A DNA stretch of 64,000 nucleotides from Burkholderiales bacterium (GCA_029977705.1 JAPOKJ010000003.1:1-64000); one strand, 5' to 3'; shown: positions 9,087 to 17,666, counted from the stretch's first letter. The notes: generated by a model from the sequence alone, not told the origin. A program made the numbers and translations.

Positions 9087-9229
9087 GCTGAACCTTCCAC
9101 ACTGGGGATTGCGGGCCTCCGGTATCGACTCGTCTGCCGGCCGGCGGGCCCTTGCGGGACCTTGCCACAGGTGAGGCCCGATGCGCTGGAGACGGTCCAC
9201 TGCGATTGGGTGCGAAGGCGGCGAACCCT

Positions 9230-9252
9230 GACAGGTCTTGCGGACCTTCCTT
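9230..9252. repeat. 23-bp dispersed repeat, copy 1
   Basis: GACAGGTCTTGCGGACCTTC continuing to 9252 matches bases 62335-62357 at 21 of 23 positions. This copy lies in the gap between the divergent rhodanese and SDR genes, about 50 bases before the SDR start. The other copy forms the right arm of a hairpin. Confidence 0.55.
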
Positions 9253-9301
9253 GAGGCACAATGCCCGCGAGGTTTGCAGTCAAGAGACCAGGAGGGTCAG
9301 G

Positions 9302-10030
9302 ATGCTCGAGGGAAAGACAGCGGTCATCACCGGTGCAGGACGGGGCATCGGCCGCGCCATCGCGATGGGCTATGCCCAGGCGGGCGCCGCCGTGGTCTGC
9401 GCGGCACGCACCCTCGGGCAGGTCGAGGACACCGTGGCCGCCATCAAGGCGGCTGGCGGCCAGGCCCTGGCGATCACGGCCGATGTGGCCGACCATGACC
9501 AGATGCAGGCCTTGTTCGCCGAGGCGGCGCGAGCCTTCGGTGGCGTGGACATCGTCGTGGTCAATGCCGGCGTGTCTCCCGAGAACAAACTCGTGGCGGA
9601 GTCGACACCTGCCCTGTGGAAGCAGACCATCGATGTCAATCTCACCGGCGCCTACTACACGGCGCAGGCCAGCCTGGCGCACCTGAAGCAGCGCGGTGGC
9701 GGCAAGATCATCTTCATCGGCTCCGGCATGGGCCATCGATCGGGCCCGACGCGTTCGGCCTATGCAGCCTCCAAGGCGGGGCTGTGGATGCTCACACGCG
9801 TGCTGGCACAGGAGCTGATGCACGAGAAGATCTGCGTCAACGAACTGGTGCCGGGTCCGGTGGTGACCGACTTCATCGCCGGGCGCGCCGATGCGCTGCG
9901 TGCCGCCACCGGCAACGTCGAATGGTTCAAGCAACCCGAGGATGTGGTGCCGATGGCCCTGTTCCTGGCCAGCCAGCCGGACACCGGTCCCACCGGCCAA
10001 AGCTTCAGCCTGGCGCGTCGCGAACTCTGA
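9302..10030 (+). CDS. SDR-family oxidoreductase
   Basis: A 242-residue classical short-chain dehydrogenase/reductase. The cofactor motif TGAGRGIG is at residues 10-17, followed by CAARTLGQ, the NAG motif in VVVNAGVSP, and the catalytic Ser plus Y-x-x-x-K in GSGMGHRSGPTRSAYAASKA. Arg in AART after strand 2 suggests NADP(H) preference. The ATG at 9302 has a strong upstream site (CCAGGAGGGTCAGG) and begins right before the Rossmann fold. The last residues (QSFSLARREL) replace the usual VDGG ending. Substrate unknown; neighbours do not indicate a pathway. Confidence 0.88.
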   Translation: MLEGKTAVITGAGRGIGRAIAMGYAQAGAAVVCAARTLGQVEDTVAAIKAAGGQALAITADVADHDQMQALFAEAARAFGGVDIVVVNAGVSPENKLVAESTPALWKQTIDVNLTGAYYTAQASLAHLKQRGGGKIIFIGSGMGHRSGPTRSAYAASKAGLWMLTRVLAQELMHEKICVNELVPGPVVTDFIAGRADALRAATGNVEWFKQPEDVVPMALFLASQPDTGPTGQSFSLARREL

Positions 10031-10108
10031 GTCCGGCGCGGCCTTGCATCGCGCCTGCCTGATCGCGGTGGTGATTCATTCAGGAGGACAGGTCCTGGCT
10101 GGAAATGG

Positions 10109-10133
10109 CCTGACCGCTTATCATCCCGTCAGG
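10109..10133. promoter_or_regulatory. Operator-like inverted repeat upstream of a Bug gene
   Basis: CCTGAC (10109-10114) and GTCAGG (10128-10133) form a perfect inverted repeat around CGCTTATCATCCC, which contains a -10-like TTATCAT. It lies about 70 bases before the Bug gene start at 10202. Confidence 0.4.
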
Positions 10134-10201
10134 GCATGATGCCAGTGCGGTGCGCTGCAAAGACGGCTCCACCCGCCCCCAAAACCCTCAGGAGACACTG
10201 C

Positions 10202-11176
10202 ATGACCCGTCGCTGGTTCGGATACGCTCTCGGCCTTTGTGCGCTGCTGGCTGCACCCCTCGCCTCGCTTGCCCAGGAATGGCCGGCGCGGCCGGTGCGG
10301 CTGATCATTCCCTACCCGCCCGGGGGCCAGACCGATGTGGTGGCGCGCTGGATCGGCGAGAAGATGGCGGCCGCCTTCGGCCAGCCGTGGGTGATGGAGA
10401 ACCGCCCGGGCGCCCAGGCCATCGTCGGCATCACCGCCGCCAAGCAGGCACCGGCCGACGGCTACACCTTCGTGATGGTCAACACCTCGAATGTGATCAT
10501 CAACAAGTTCGCCTACAAGCAGCTGGCCTACGAACCCCTGACCGACTTCGACACGGTGGCGCAGATGGGCCTGGCCCCGCTCGGCATGGTGGTGCCGACC
10601 ACGCTGGGCATCAAGAGCGTCGATGACTTCGTCCAGTACGTCAAGCGCAATCCGGGCAAGGCCACCTTCGCCTCCTTTGGCACTGGCAGCAGCTCGCACC
10701 TTTACGGCGAGATGCTCAAGGGACTGGCCAAGCTGGACATGGTCCATGTGCCGTACAAGGGCGCAGGACCTGCCATGCAGGACGTGGCAGCAGGTCAGGC
10801 CACGATGGGCATCCAGGACTTTGCCGCCACCCTGCCCTTCATGCAGTCGGGCAAAGTGGTCCTGCTGGCCACCACCGGGCCGCGCCGCTGGCCGGGGCAT
10901 CCCGATGTCAAGACCTTTGTCGAACTGGGTTACCCGACCATGGACCTGGCAGGCTGGGTCGGCGTGATGGTCCCCAAGGGCACACCGCGAGCGATCATCG
11001 AGAAGGTCAATCGCGAGCTCAACAAGCAGATCCACACGCCCGAAGGCACGGCCAAGCTGCAGCAGCTGGGTCTGCTGGCCACCGGCATTTCCACGGCCGA
11101 GTTCGCCGAGCAGATCCGCCGCGACACGCCGCGCTGGGGCGAGGTGTTCCGCCAGTCGGGAATCGTGCCCGAGTGA
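10202..11176 (+). CDS. Tripartite tricarboxylate transporter substrate-binding protein (Bug/TctC family)
   Basis: A 324-residue periplasmic protein with a Sec signal peptide (YALGLCALLAAPLASLAQ) followed by the Bug signature PVRLIIPYPPGGQTDVVARW. Later family landmarks are MENRPGAQAIVG, PADGYTF, VPYKGAGPAMQDVAAGQ and the C-terminal FRQSGIVPE. Bug proteins capture carboxylates, amides or aromatic acids and either hand them to TctAB permeases or act as sensors. No TctA or TctB gene is nearby. The start at 10202 follows a CAGGAGACACTG ribosome site. It converges with the downstream amidohydrolase. Confidence 0.9.
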   Translation: MTRRWFGYALGLCALLAAPLASLAQEWPARPVRLIIPYPPGGQTDVVARWIGEKMAAAFGQPWVMENRPGAQAIVGITAAKQAPADGYTFVMVNTSNVIINKFAYKQLAYEPLTDFDTVAQMGLAPLGMVVPTTLGIKSVDDFVQYVKRNPGKATFASFGTGSSSHLYGEMLKGLAKLDMVHVPYKGAGPAMQDVAAGQATMGIQDFAATLPFMQSGKVVLLATTGPRRWPGHPDVKTFVELGYPTMDLAGWVGVMVPKGTPRAIIEKVNRELNKQIHTPEGTAKLQQLGLLATGISTAEFAEQIRRDTPRWGEVFRQSGIVPE

Positions 11177-11189
11177 GGCTGAAGCCTCA
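11174..11189. terminator. Hairpin formed by two convergent stop codons
   Basis: TGAGGC-TGAA-GCCTCA forms a six-pair stem with a four-base loop. The left arm starts with the TGA of the Bug gene and the right arm contains the complement of the TGA of the amidohydrolase. No U-run is present, so termination is only suggested by position. Confidence 0.4.
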
Positions 11190-12890
11190 GGCCTGAGTGG
11201 AGCGGACCAGGCGACCCGGCAGGGCGCCGGTCAGCTCATCGTTGACCAGCGTCTCGACGCCCGAGACGAAGGTGTGGCGATAGCCCCGGGCCCGCTGGAT
11301 CAGGCGGCGCCCGCCGGCGGGCAGGTCATAGACCACCTCGGGTACGTTCAACCCGAGCTGCTCGAAGTCGATGATGTTCAGGTCGGCTTTCATGCCGGGT
11401 GCAATCAGGCCGCGATCCTTGAAGCCATAGACCAGGGCAGCATCGCGGGTCTGCTTGCGCACCAGAAACTCCAGCGGCAGGCCGGGACCCCGGCGACGGT
11501 CACGGGCCCAATGCTTGAGCAGGAAGGTCGGCCCGGCGCCATCGCAGATCAGGCCCACATGGGCGCCCGCATCCCCCAGCCCCATCACGGTGGCATCATC
11601 CTCGATCATCTGGCGCACAACGTTGAAATCGCCCGCCGTGTAGTTCTCGAAGGGATGCAGCAGCAGGGTCTTGCCCTCGGCCAGCATCATGGTCTCGAGC
11701 GCCAGCTCCCAGACATTGCGGCCTTCGCGCGCCGCGCGTGCCGTCAAGCTGTCATCGGCGGCAGGTTCGTAGTCGAGCCGCTCATCGAGCACGAAGCACC
11801 GGTTGATCAGTCGCTGCGCGAAACGGGCATGACCATCATCCGGACGCTCATGTACCAGGCGGTGCCGCAAGCCGGCATCCTGCTGCAGGCGCAGGAAGCG
11901 CTCGCGCGGCGACAGCGACTCGATCTCGACCCAGGCCGGATGACCGGTGAAAGGGTGACGACTGGTCTCCAGCCCCATGATGACGCCAATCCCCTTGGCG
12001 CCGACCTGGCCGGTGACATCGAGACCGGCGGCGCGTGCGGCATGGATCTGGTCCAGGGTTTCGCGCCAAAGGTCGGGTGCATTGTCCACCTGCAGCAGCA
12101 GCACGCTCAGGGGGCGGCCAGCCAGTTCGGTGGCCGAGCGCAGGATGTCGAAGTCGCCCGCACCGAAGTCCGAATTGACTTCCAGCACACCGCGACCGGC
12201 AGCCTTGAGGGCCTGGGCAATCGCAAAAAGCTCGGGCTCGGCGGCTGACAGGCTGGGCGTGAAGCGGCCGTCCCGGGCGCGGTGCTTGATGGTGCGCGAG
12301 GTGGTCACCCCGAGCGCACCGGCACGCAGGGCCTGCTCGGCCAGTTGCTGCATCTGGACCAATTCAACCGCGGTCGGCTCGGCGGTGTGATCTGCGCCAC
12401 GCTCGCCCATGACGTAGAAGCGAAGGGCCGCATGCGGCAACTGGGCGCCGACATCCATCGTGTACTGGCGACGGGCCAGGGCATCCAGGTACTCGGGAAA
12501 GGTTTCCCACTGCCAGTCGATGCCCTCGGCCAGCACGGTCCCGGGGATGTCCTCCACGCCCTCCATCAGGTTGATCAGGTAATCGGTGGCACCGGGCCGC
12601 ACCGGCGCGAAACCTACGCCGCAATTGCCGAAGACATTGGTGGTGACGCCATGCCAGCACGAGGGCGTCAGGCTGGAATCCCAGGTGGCCTGACCATCGT
12701 AATGGGTATGAATGTCGACAAAGCCGGGGGTGACCAGCAAGCCATCGGCATCGATGACACGACGGGCAGGGCCGGTGGCCTGCTCGCCCACTGCCGTGAT
12801 GAGACCGTCCTTCAAGGCGATATCGGCCACACGCGCCGGGGCACCACTGCCATCGACGAGGCGGGCAGACTTGATCAGCACATCATTCAT
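11187..12890 (-). CDS. N-acyl-D-amino-acid deacylase-like amidohydrolase
   Basis: A 567-residue amidohydrolase-superfamily protein of the D-aminoacylase subtype. The N-terminal beta domain (VLIKSARLVDGSGAPARVADIAL) leads into TPGFVDIHTHYDGQATWD with metal ligands His61 and His63. It continues with VTTNVFGNCGVGFAPV, containing the Cys that bridges metals in D-aminoacylases, and the late Asp in GLGDAGAHVGL. The enzyme would remove acyl groups from N-acyl-D-amino acids, giving free D-amino acids. Start at 12890 is the ATG directly before the beta domain. It is longer than many D-aminoacylases (~480-500), as in the D-aminoacylase/AGU subgroup. Confidence 0.85.
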   Translation of the reverse strand: MNDVLIKSARLVDGSGAPARVADIALKDGLITAVGEQATGPARRVIDADGLLVTPGFVDIHTHYDGQATWDSSLTPSCWHGVTTNVFGNCGVGFAPVRPGATDYLINLMEGVEDIPGTVLAEGIDWQWETFPEYLDALARRQYTMDVGAQLPHAALRFYVMGERGADHTAEPTAVELVQMQQLAEQALRAGALGVTTSRTIKHRARDGRFTPSLSAAEPELFAIAQALKAAGRGVLEVNSDFGAGDFDILRSATELAGRPLSVLLLQVDNAPDLWRETLDQIHAARAAGLDVTGQVGAKGIGVIMGLETSRHPFTGHPAWVEIESLSPRERFLRLQQDAGLRHRLVHERPDDGHARFAQRLINRCFVLDERLDYEPAADDSLTARAAREGRNVWELALETMMLAEGKTLLLHPFENYTAGDFNVVRQMIEDDATVMGLGDAGAHVGLICDGAGPTFLLKHWARDRRRGPGLPLEFLVRKQTRDAALVYGFKDRGLIAPGMKADLNIIDFEQLGLNVPEVVYDLPAGGRRLIQRARGYRHTFVSGVETLVNDELTGALPGRLVRSTQA

Positions 12891-12996
12891 GGCAATCGCT
12901 CCGGCAACGGGCACAGACCCGGAAAGGGCCACCTTAGCAGAGCCTGTCGGTGGCAGGGCGCGGCCGTTCCGTGCCGCAGGCGGCCAGCCGGCCCGG

Positions 12997-13009
12997 AAAT
13001 CCTTGCCGC
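12997..13009. repeat. 13-bp intergenic repeat, copy 1
   Basis: AAATCCTTGCCGC here and at 14729-14741. Both copies lie in gaps between consecutive minus-strand genes, in the same orientation. The second copy forms a hairpin. Confidence 0.45.
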
Positions 13010-13028
13010 CACGGCAGGCGGCCGCAGG

Positions 13029-13589
13029 TCAGCGGCCCGGTCGCGCCAGCTCGCCCACCCAGGCCTGGGCGCCGCGCTCACTCCAGTCCAAGGCACCGAG
13101 CACGCGGTAGCGGGGCCGGCCATCAGCGCCCACCAGCACGGTGGTCGGATAAATGCGCACGCCAAACTGGCGTGTCAGATCGCCACGCGGGTCCATCAGC
13201 ACCGGCAGCCGCAAACCGCTGCGCTGCGCATAGGTCAGGGCCCGATCAGGGGGCTCCTTGACATTGACCGTCAGGATGACCGCCTCGGGGCCGAGCAGGT
13301 CGGCCAGGGTCTGAAGCGAGGGCAGTTCTTCCTTGCAGGGGCCGCACCAGGTCGCCCAGAAGTTGATCAGCACCGGCCGCCCTTTCAGGCCCGCCCAGGC
13401 CCAGGTCTTGCCGTACTGGTCCTCGGCCTGCAGGGCCGGCATGGGCTCACGCGCCGGCCAGGGCTGCTTGTCGAACTGCGCCCTGACCGCTGCCACGGGC
13501 GCGAGCAGGACCAGTGCTGCGAGCAGCAGCCGGCGAGCGTGATCAGATCTCGCGGGCCGTGATCTGGTACTTGAAGTCGTCCGGCGCAT
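13029..13589 (-). CDS. TlpA-like thiol-disulfide oxidoreductase
   Basis: A 186-residue protein with an N-terminal hydrophobic signal (RRLLLAALVLLAPVAAVRA) and a thioredoxin fold of the TlpA/ResA type. Residues FWATWCGPC hold the redox pair Cys82/Cys85, and cis-Pro is in RIYPTTVLV. It would work in the periplasm as a reductant of disulfides or in cytochrome c maturation. The ATG at 13589 lies inside the 3' end of the upstream transglutaminase gene, giving a 47-base overlap in a different frame. That suggests translational coupling of the two exported proteins. A TTG three codons earlier is an alternative start. Confidence 0.85.
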   Translation of the reverse strand: MRRTTSSTRSRPARSDHARRLLLAALVLLAPVAAVRAQFDKQPWPAREPMPALQAEDQYGKTWAWAGLKGRPVLINFWATWCGPCKEELPSLQTLADLLGPEAVILTVNVKEPPDRALTYAQRSGLRLPVLMDPRGDLTRQFGVRIYPTTVLVGADGRPRYRVLGALDWSERGAQAWVGELARPGR

Positions 13590-14661
13590 AGGAATCAAAA
13601 CGGCCCTTGTCGTTCTCGGCGATCGGGTACATCAGGAAATTGAGTTCCTCATGCCTGCTGCCCGGCAACTTGACATCATGCGCCGTGTTCCAGCCCATCC
13701 AGTTGCCTTCCCATCCGCCGAGCAGGCCCTTGTAAACCGGCTGCACCACGGGATGCGCGGTGGTCTTGATCCACTCCGGCGTCTCCAGACGCATCACCTT
13801 GGCCACGTCGGCCGGGTCCATGGCGAGCCAGCCCTGGCCTTGCAGGTAGACCTCGGCGCGGCAATGCTGCGCCCCCTTCAGGCTGGCCGGATTGCCGGAC
13901 AACTCCTTGTAGCCAAAGGCCGAGGGCACCAGCCGGATGCCATAGACATCACGGGCTGGCACACCGACGGCCCGACAAAGGCCGACGAACAGGGCATTGA
14001 TGTCGGCGCATTTGCCGCCCATGTTGCCGGTCTCGAGCATGGTCTTGATGTCACCCTCGCCACAGCCGCGCACCTTCGGCTCGCGGAAGGAATTGGCCAC
14101 CACCCAGTCATAGATCGCCCGCACTTTCTCGACATCGGTGCGCGCCCCTTGCGTGGCCTTCTGGGCGGTGGTGCGTACGATGCCATCGGTCGGGATCAGC
14201 CGGGTGGGCCGGGTGTAGTGGCGCAGGGTCGCGGCATCTTCGGCCTGCACGGCAGCGCTGCGCACACCGATGTCCTGGCGACGGTCCTGGGTCTGCACCC
14301 GGCTGGTCACTTCGACGTAGGGGTTGGCCAGGTTGGCTGGCAACTCGGCCTGCACCATGCGCACGCCCTGCGCGCCGTCGCTGATGAGGCGGGCGGTACC
14401 GTTGCTGGTGAACGAGGACTCCAGCGATTGCTGCCAGCCGGTGTCGAGGCTGGGCACCGGCAGCCAGACCCGCGTCTCGCCCGCGTGCTTGGCCACATCG
14501 ACGCGGGTGGTGACCTCGAAGGTTCTCCACTTGCCCGGCTTGGGCTCGAAGACGCGCTGCGGCGCCTGCGCCTGGGCCAAGGCATTCAGGGGAAGGCTCA
14601 GGGGGCTTGCGACAGCGCCAAGGCTGGCGGCCTTGAGCAGGCGGCGACGATCAGGGGTCAT
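13543..14661 (-). CDS. Exported transglutaminase-like protein (Tat signal)
   Basis: A 372-residue protein starting MTPDRRRLLKAASLGA, a twin-arginine signal, with probable cleavage after LNALAQA. A beta-rich N-terminal region (residues 45-140) precedes the transglutaminase-like core. The catalytic Cys218 is in GNMGGKCADINALF, His266 in GAQHCRAEVYL and Asp282 in AMDPADV, giving the Cys-His-Asp triad of the papain-like transglutaminase superfamily. Bacterial members are usually isopeptidases or peptidoglycan/protein hydrolases. It is co-transcribed with the overlapping TlpA-like gene; a Tat-exported enzyme with an active Cys next to a periplasmic thioredoxin makes functional pairing plausible. 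Confidence 0.85.
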   Translation of the reverse strand: MTPDRRRLLKAASLGAVASPLSLPLNALAQAQAPQRVFEPKPGKWRTFEVTTRVDVAKHAGETRVWLPVPSLDTGWQQSLESSFTSNGTARLISDGAQGVRMVQAELPANLANPYVEVTSRVQTQDRRQDIGVRSAAVQAEDAATLRHYTRPTRLIPTDGIVRTTAQKATQGARTDVEKVRAIYDWVVANSFREPKVRGCGEGDIKTMLETGNMGGKCADINALFVGLCRAVGVPARDVYGIRLVPSAFGYKELSGNPASLKGAQHCRAEVYLQGQGWLAMDPADVAKVMRLETPEWIKTTAHPVVQPVYKGLLGGWEGNWMGWNTAHDVKLPGSRHEELNFLMYPIAENDKGRFDSYAPDDFKYQITAREI

Positions 14662-14728
14662 GGTGAAATTCCTCGGGTTCGATACGAACAGGCCGACATG
14701 ATAAAGGCTGGAGGCGCGGCCGGGCGGC

Positions 14729-14741
14729 AAATCCTTGCCGC
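14729..14741. repeat. 13-bp intergenic repeat, copy 2 (with hairpin)
   Basis: AAATCCTTGCCGC again. Here it is the right part of GCGGCAA-ATCC-TTGCCGC, a seven-pair hairpin spanning about 14725-14741, between the M28-like gene and the transglutaminase gene on the minus strand. Confidence 0.45.
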
Positions 14742-14762
14742 GAGGTGGGCGCGACGAACGCC

Positions 14763-16004
14763 TCAGCCTGCCGGCGGCGCGATGGCCGCCAGCGCCCTGG
14801 CAAAGGCGCGCGCCACCGGCTCGAGCAGGCGCGGGCTGGTGCCCTCCGGGGTATCGCCCGGGCTGTGAAAGAAGTGGTGCGAGCCGGCCACCCCCATGAA
14901 GCGCCGATAGCCGGCAGCCTTGACCTCGCGCAACTCGCCAACTCCCATCTTGTCGGCCAGAAAGGGCGTGATGGCCACGCCCTCGAAGCTTTCCCGGGCC
15001 AGCGCTGCCAGGTCCGGACTGAACACCAGCATGCGTGCCCCATCATCGACCTGACCGGTGCTGCGCCAACCCTGTGGTCCCCGCTCCCAGCGATGGCTGG
15101 CGTGGGAAGCGCCCAGGTGGATCCAGGCGCAGGTGGCCTGCGGCGAAGGCGCTCCCTCGGCCAGAAAGGCTTCCATGCCGCCATGCCCGATCTCGTGGCC
15201 TGCGGTGGCCACGAACAGGACGTTCACAGAAGGGGGATGGGCCGCCACCTCGCGGGCCATCGCCAGGAAGGTGGCGATGCCCGGTCCGCGCTCACAGGCA
15301 CTCACGAACCAGCTCGATACCGGCGTGGATACCACCAGGGTCTGGTCGGCGCCCCGATCGAGCCGGGCGATGACGTTGCGGCCCGGCACCTGGTAGCAAT
15401 AGCGTCCCTGCACCTGCACCGACAGCCGGCTGCCCGAGGCCAGGGCCCGGGCCAGCAGGGGCTTGTGGGCGGCGGCCACCATCACCACCGGCACCGGCCA
15501 GGGTGCATCCTCCTGATTGACGTTGTAGGTGTACAGCTCATCCGACGGGCTGTCGATGGTCAGCAGGATCAGGGCGGGCTGACGCCTTGCGGCGGCGGTG
15601 ATCGCCTCGCGATGCTGATCATTCAGGTAGGCATTGCGCTCGCGGGGCAGTTGCAGCCACAGTGCCTGACCGTGGGCCTCGCCATCGGCAACCAGCCGGC
15701 CCTGCCAGCTGAATCGGGCCTGGCCCTCGGGCATCCACCAGTGCGGAAAGGCCGGCAGGACCTCTCCCTCAATCCCGACACTGGCCTCGTCCAGTTCGTA
15801 CTGCCGGGACATGCTCAGGGCTTGCGAGCGCACCTCGAGTCCGAGCCCGGCCAGTTCATCGTGAATCCACACCATGGCTGCCCGCTCGCCCGGACTGCCG
15901 TAGCGGTGCACGCCAAACGCGGCGTAGCGCTCAACATCCCGATAAAGCGCCTCGCCCGCGAAGGGGTCGAACCGATGGGCCTGGGCCTGTGGGGTGTTCA
16001 TCAT
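14763..16004 (-). CDS. M28-peptidase-like protein lacking canonical zinc ligands
   Basis: A 413-residue protein with the overall layout of M28 aminopeptidases: an N-terminal region (DVERYAAFGVHRYGSPGERAA), an inserted PA-like region, then the catalytic-fold core from PGRNVIARL. At the sites where M28 enzymes carry HxD, DDN, EE and D, this one has STPVSSW, ACERGPG, GHEIGH and IHLGAS; only the last His (SHHFFHSPGDT) is kept. It is therefore either an M28 subgroup with a different metal site or a non-peptidase. There is no signal peptide. Start is one of two adjacent ATGs (16004 or 16001) after AGGAAACAGG. Confidence 0.7.
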   Translation of the reverse strand: MMNTPQAQAHRFDPFAGEALYRDVERYAAFGVHRYGSPGERAAMVWIHDELAGLGLEVRSQALSMSRQYELDEASVGIEGEVLPAFPHWWMPEGQARFSWQGRLVADGEAHGQALWLQLPRERNAYLNDQHREAITAAARRQPALILLTIDSPSDELYTYNVNQEDAPWPVPVVMVAAAHKPLLARALASGSRLSVQVQGRYCYQVPGRNVIARLDRGADQTLVVSTPVSSWFVSACERGPGIATFLAMAREVAAHPPSVNVLFVATAGHEIGHGGMEAFLAEGAPSPQATCAWIHLGASHASHRWERGPQGWRSTGQVDDGARMLVFSPDLAALARESFEGVAITPFLADKMGVGELREVKAAGYRRFMGVAGSHHFFHSPGDTPEGTSPRLLEPVARAFARALAAIAPPAG

Positions 16005-16175
16005 CCTGTTTCCTGAAAAAGGCGCCGCAGCAAGTTTAGGCAGCGAGCACCTGCCGGTCAAACCTGAACGCTGCCTACATCGACCGAAGCGGACCGCCCG
16101 GGCAGCGACAACGCCTGTTTGTGAAACAATCGGTCGTGCGGGAGTCGATCCTGGAACGATCGGGGTCACCTCCAA

Positions 16176-16191
16176 GTGTGGTGTGCCACAC
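16176..16191. promoter_or_regulatory. Intergenic motif GTGTGG-TGTG-CCACAC, site 1
   Basis: A perfect inverted repeat with six-base arms and a TGTG centre, 30-45 bases before the start of the cysteine-dioxygenase-like gene. Its core GTGTGGTGTGCC recurs at 36732, 39654 (other strand) and 57851 (other strand). Confidence 0.55.
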
Positions 16192-16220
16192 GCCAGGCCC
16201 GCCCTTCAGGAAGCAACCCC

Positions 16221-16829
16221 ATGACCGACGCCATCGCCCCCTTGCGCCAGTTCGTTCTTGCCATGACTGAGCTGGTCTCGCGCCAGCTCGACGAGGCCGC
16301 CGTGCTGGCCGAAGGCCGTCAGCATCTGGCCCGGCTGATCGCCCAGGATACCTGGCTGCCGGAGGCCTTTGCGCGGCCGCGCAGCGACCGCTATGCCCAG
16401 TACCTGCTGCATTGCGACCCCCTCGAGCGCTTCTCGGTGGTCAGCTTCGTCTGGGGTCCGGGCCAGCGCACGCCGGTGCACGACCATACCGTCTGGGGGC
16501 TGGTCGGCGTCCTGCGCGGCGAAGAGCGCTGCGACGAGTTCGACGATCACGCCCGTCCGCCCAGCGACACCGGTCGCTGGCACGTGATGAAGCCGGGCAA
16601 CATCGAAGCGGTATCGCCGACAGTGGGCGACTGGCATCGCGTCAGCAGCAACCGAAGCGATGGCGTGTCGATCAGCATCCATGTGTACGGGGCCAATATC
16701 GGCGCGGTCCGCCGTCATCGCCTCGATGAGCAGGGCCGTGTGCTCGATTTCGTCTCCGGCTATGACAGCACCGAGACCCCCAACCTTTGGGACCGCTCGG
16801 CCAGCGTCCGCGCATCCCTGGCCGCCTGA
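16221..16829 (+). CDS. Cysteine dioxygenase-type cupin
   Basis: A 202-residue cupin of the cysteine/thiol dioxygenase family (CDO_I). The iron-binding His87 and His89 are in RTPVHDHTVWGLVGVLRG, a later conserved His139 in GDWHRVSSN, and His154 in SISIHVYG. Such enzymes oxidise thiols (cysteine, 3-mercaptopropionate, mercaptosuccinate) to sulfinates in the cytoplasm. The first-sphere third ligand is taken as His139. The start at 16221 follows CAGGAAGCAACCCC. A palindromic GTGTGG...CCACAC site lies just upstream. It reads toward an enoyl-CoA hydratase 72 bases downstream and a Bug gene beyond it, so a three-gene unit is likely. Confidence 0.82.
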   Translation: MTDAIAPLRQFVLAMTELVSRQLDEAAVLAEGRQHLARLIAQDTWLPEAFARPRSDRYAQYLLHCDPLERFSVVSFVWGPGQRTPVHDHTVWGLVGVLRGEERCDEFDDHARPPSDTGRWHVMKPGNIEAVSPTVGDWHRVSSNRSDGVSISIHVYGANIGAVRRHRLDEQGRVLDFVSGYDSTETPNLWDRSASVRASLAA

Positions 16830-16901
16830 ATTTTTCGCCCCTGTGCAGCGCCTGCGCTGACTGCGGCAGACCTTTGCAACCGACCCGATACGGAACCCCT
16901 C

Positions 16902-17654
16902 ATGACCGCAAGCTTTGAAAAAGTCCTCGTCAACCACTTCGACGATGGCACCACGCTGATCACCCTGAACCGCCCGGACCGGCGCAACGCGATCTGCGCC
17001 CAGACCGCTCTCGAATTGCAGCGCGCCTTCGCCCAGTTCGATGCCAGTGAGCAGAAGGTGGCGGTCCTGACAGGCGCGGGCAACGAAGCCTTCTCGGCCG
17101 GCGCCGACATCACCAACCTGCCCGAACTGTGGCGCGCGGTGCCCACCGTGGGCATCCCCACCGAAAAGCCGATCATCGCGGCGGTCGCTGGCCATTGCGT
17201 CGGGGGCGCCATGGTCATCGCCATGATGTGCGACATGCTGGTGGCCGCCGAGAACACCCGGTTCAGCTATCCGGAGGCTGCCCTGGGCTTCACCGGCGGC
17301 CTGATTGCCGGCCTGGCCTCACGCATTCCCCACAAGATCGCGATGGAAATGATGTTGCTGTGCAAACCGATGGATGCCCAGCGCGCCTATCAGGTGGGCT
17401 TTGCCAACGAGGTCGTGACCACCGGCCAGCAGGTCGAGCGGGCCCTGGCCATGGCGCGCCAGATCGCCGAGTTTTCGCCGGTGGTGCTGCGCACCCTCAA
17501 GCGCTTTGTCACCGAGGGCGTGCTGCCGCAGGGCCCTTCCGAGAAAATGGCCAAGGCCCATCGCGACCTGGCCGTGGTCCGCGAGAGCGAAGACGCCAAG
17601 GAGGCCGTCGCGGCCTTCAAGGCCAAGCGCAAGCCGCGCTTTACCGGCAAGTAG
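16902..17654 (+). CDS. Enoyl-CoA hydratase/isomerase family protein
   Basis: A 250-residue crotonase-fold protein. The CoA/oxyanion segments are GNEAFSAGADITNL and AAVAGHCVGGAMVIAMMCDM, and RFSYPEAALGFTGG corresponds to the active-site loop. In typical hydratases this loop reads PE-x-x-LG-x-x-P-G-x-GG; here PE is kept but the second catalytic region is altered (LIAGLASRI), so the reaction may not be simple hydration. The C-terminal helix ends in AFKAKRKPRF. It sits between the cupin dioxygenase and a Bug gene, with only 12 bases to the latter, which suggests a small catabolic operon with unknown substrate. Confidence 0.85.
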   Translation: MTASFEKVLVNHFDDGTTLITLNRPDRRNAICAQTALELQRAFAQFDASEQKVAVLTGAGNEAFSAGADITNLPELWRAVPTVGIPTEKPIIAAVAGHCVGGAMVIAMMCDMLVAAENTRFSYPEAALGFTGGLIAGLASRIPHKIAMEMMLLCKPMDAQRAYQVGFANEVVTTGQQVERALAMARQIAEFSPVVLRTLKRFVTEGVLPQGPSEKMAKAHRDLAVVRESEDAKEAVAAFKAKRKPRFTGK

Positions 17655-17666
17655 GAACGAAACCCC

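Noticed and set aside
14725-14741. A possible sigma-54 promoter (GGCAAGGATTTGC on the minus strand)
   Set aside because: The distance between GG and GC is nine bases, not the required ten, and the string is better explained as a hairpin/repeat.
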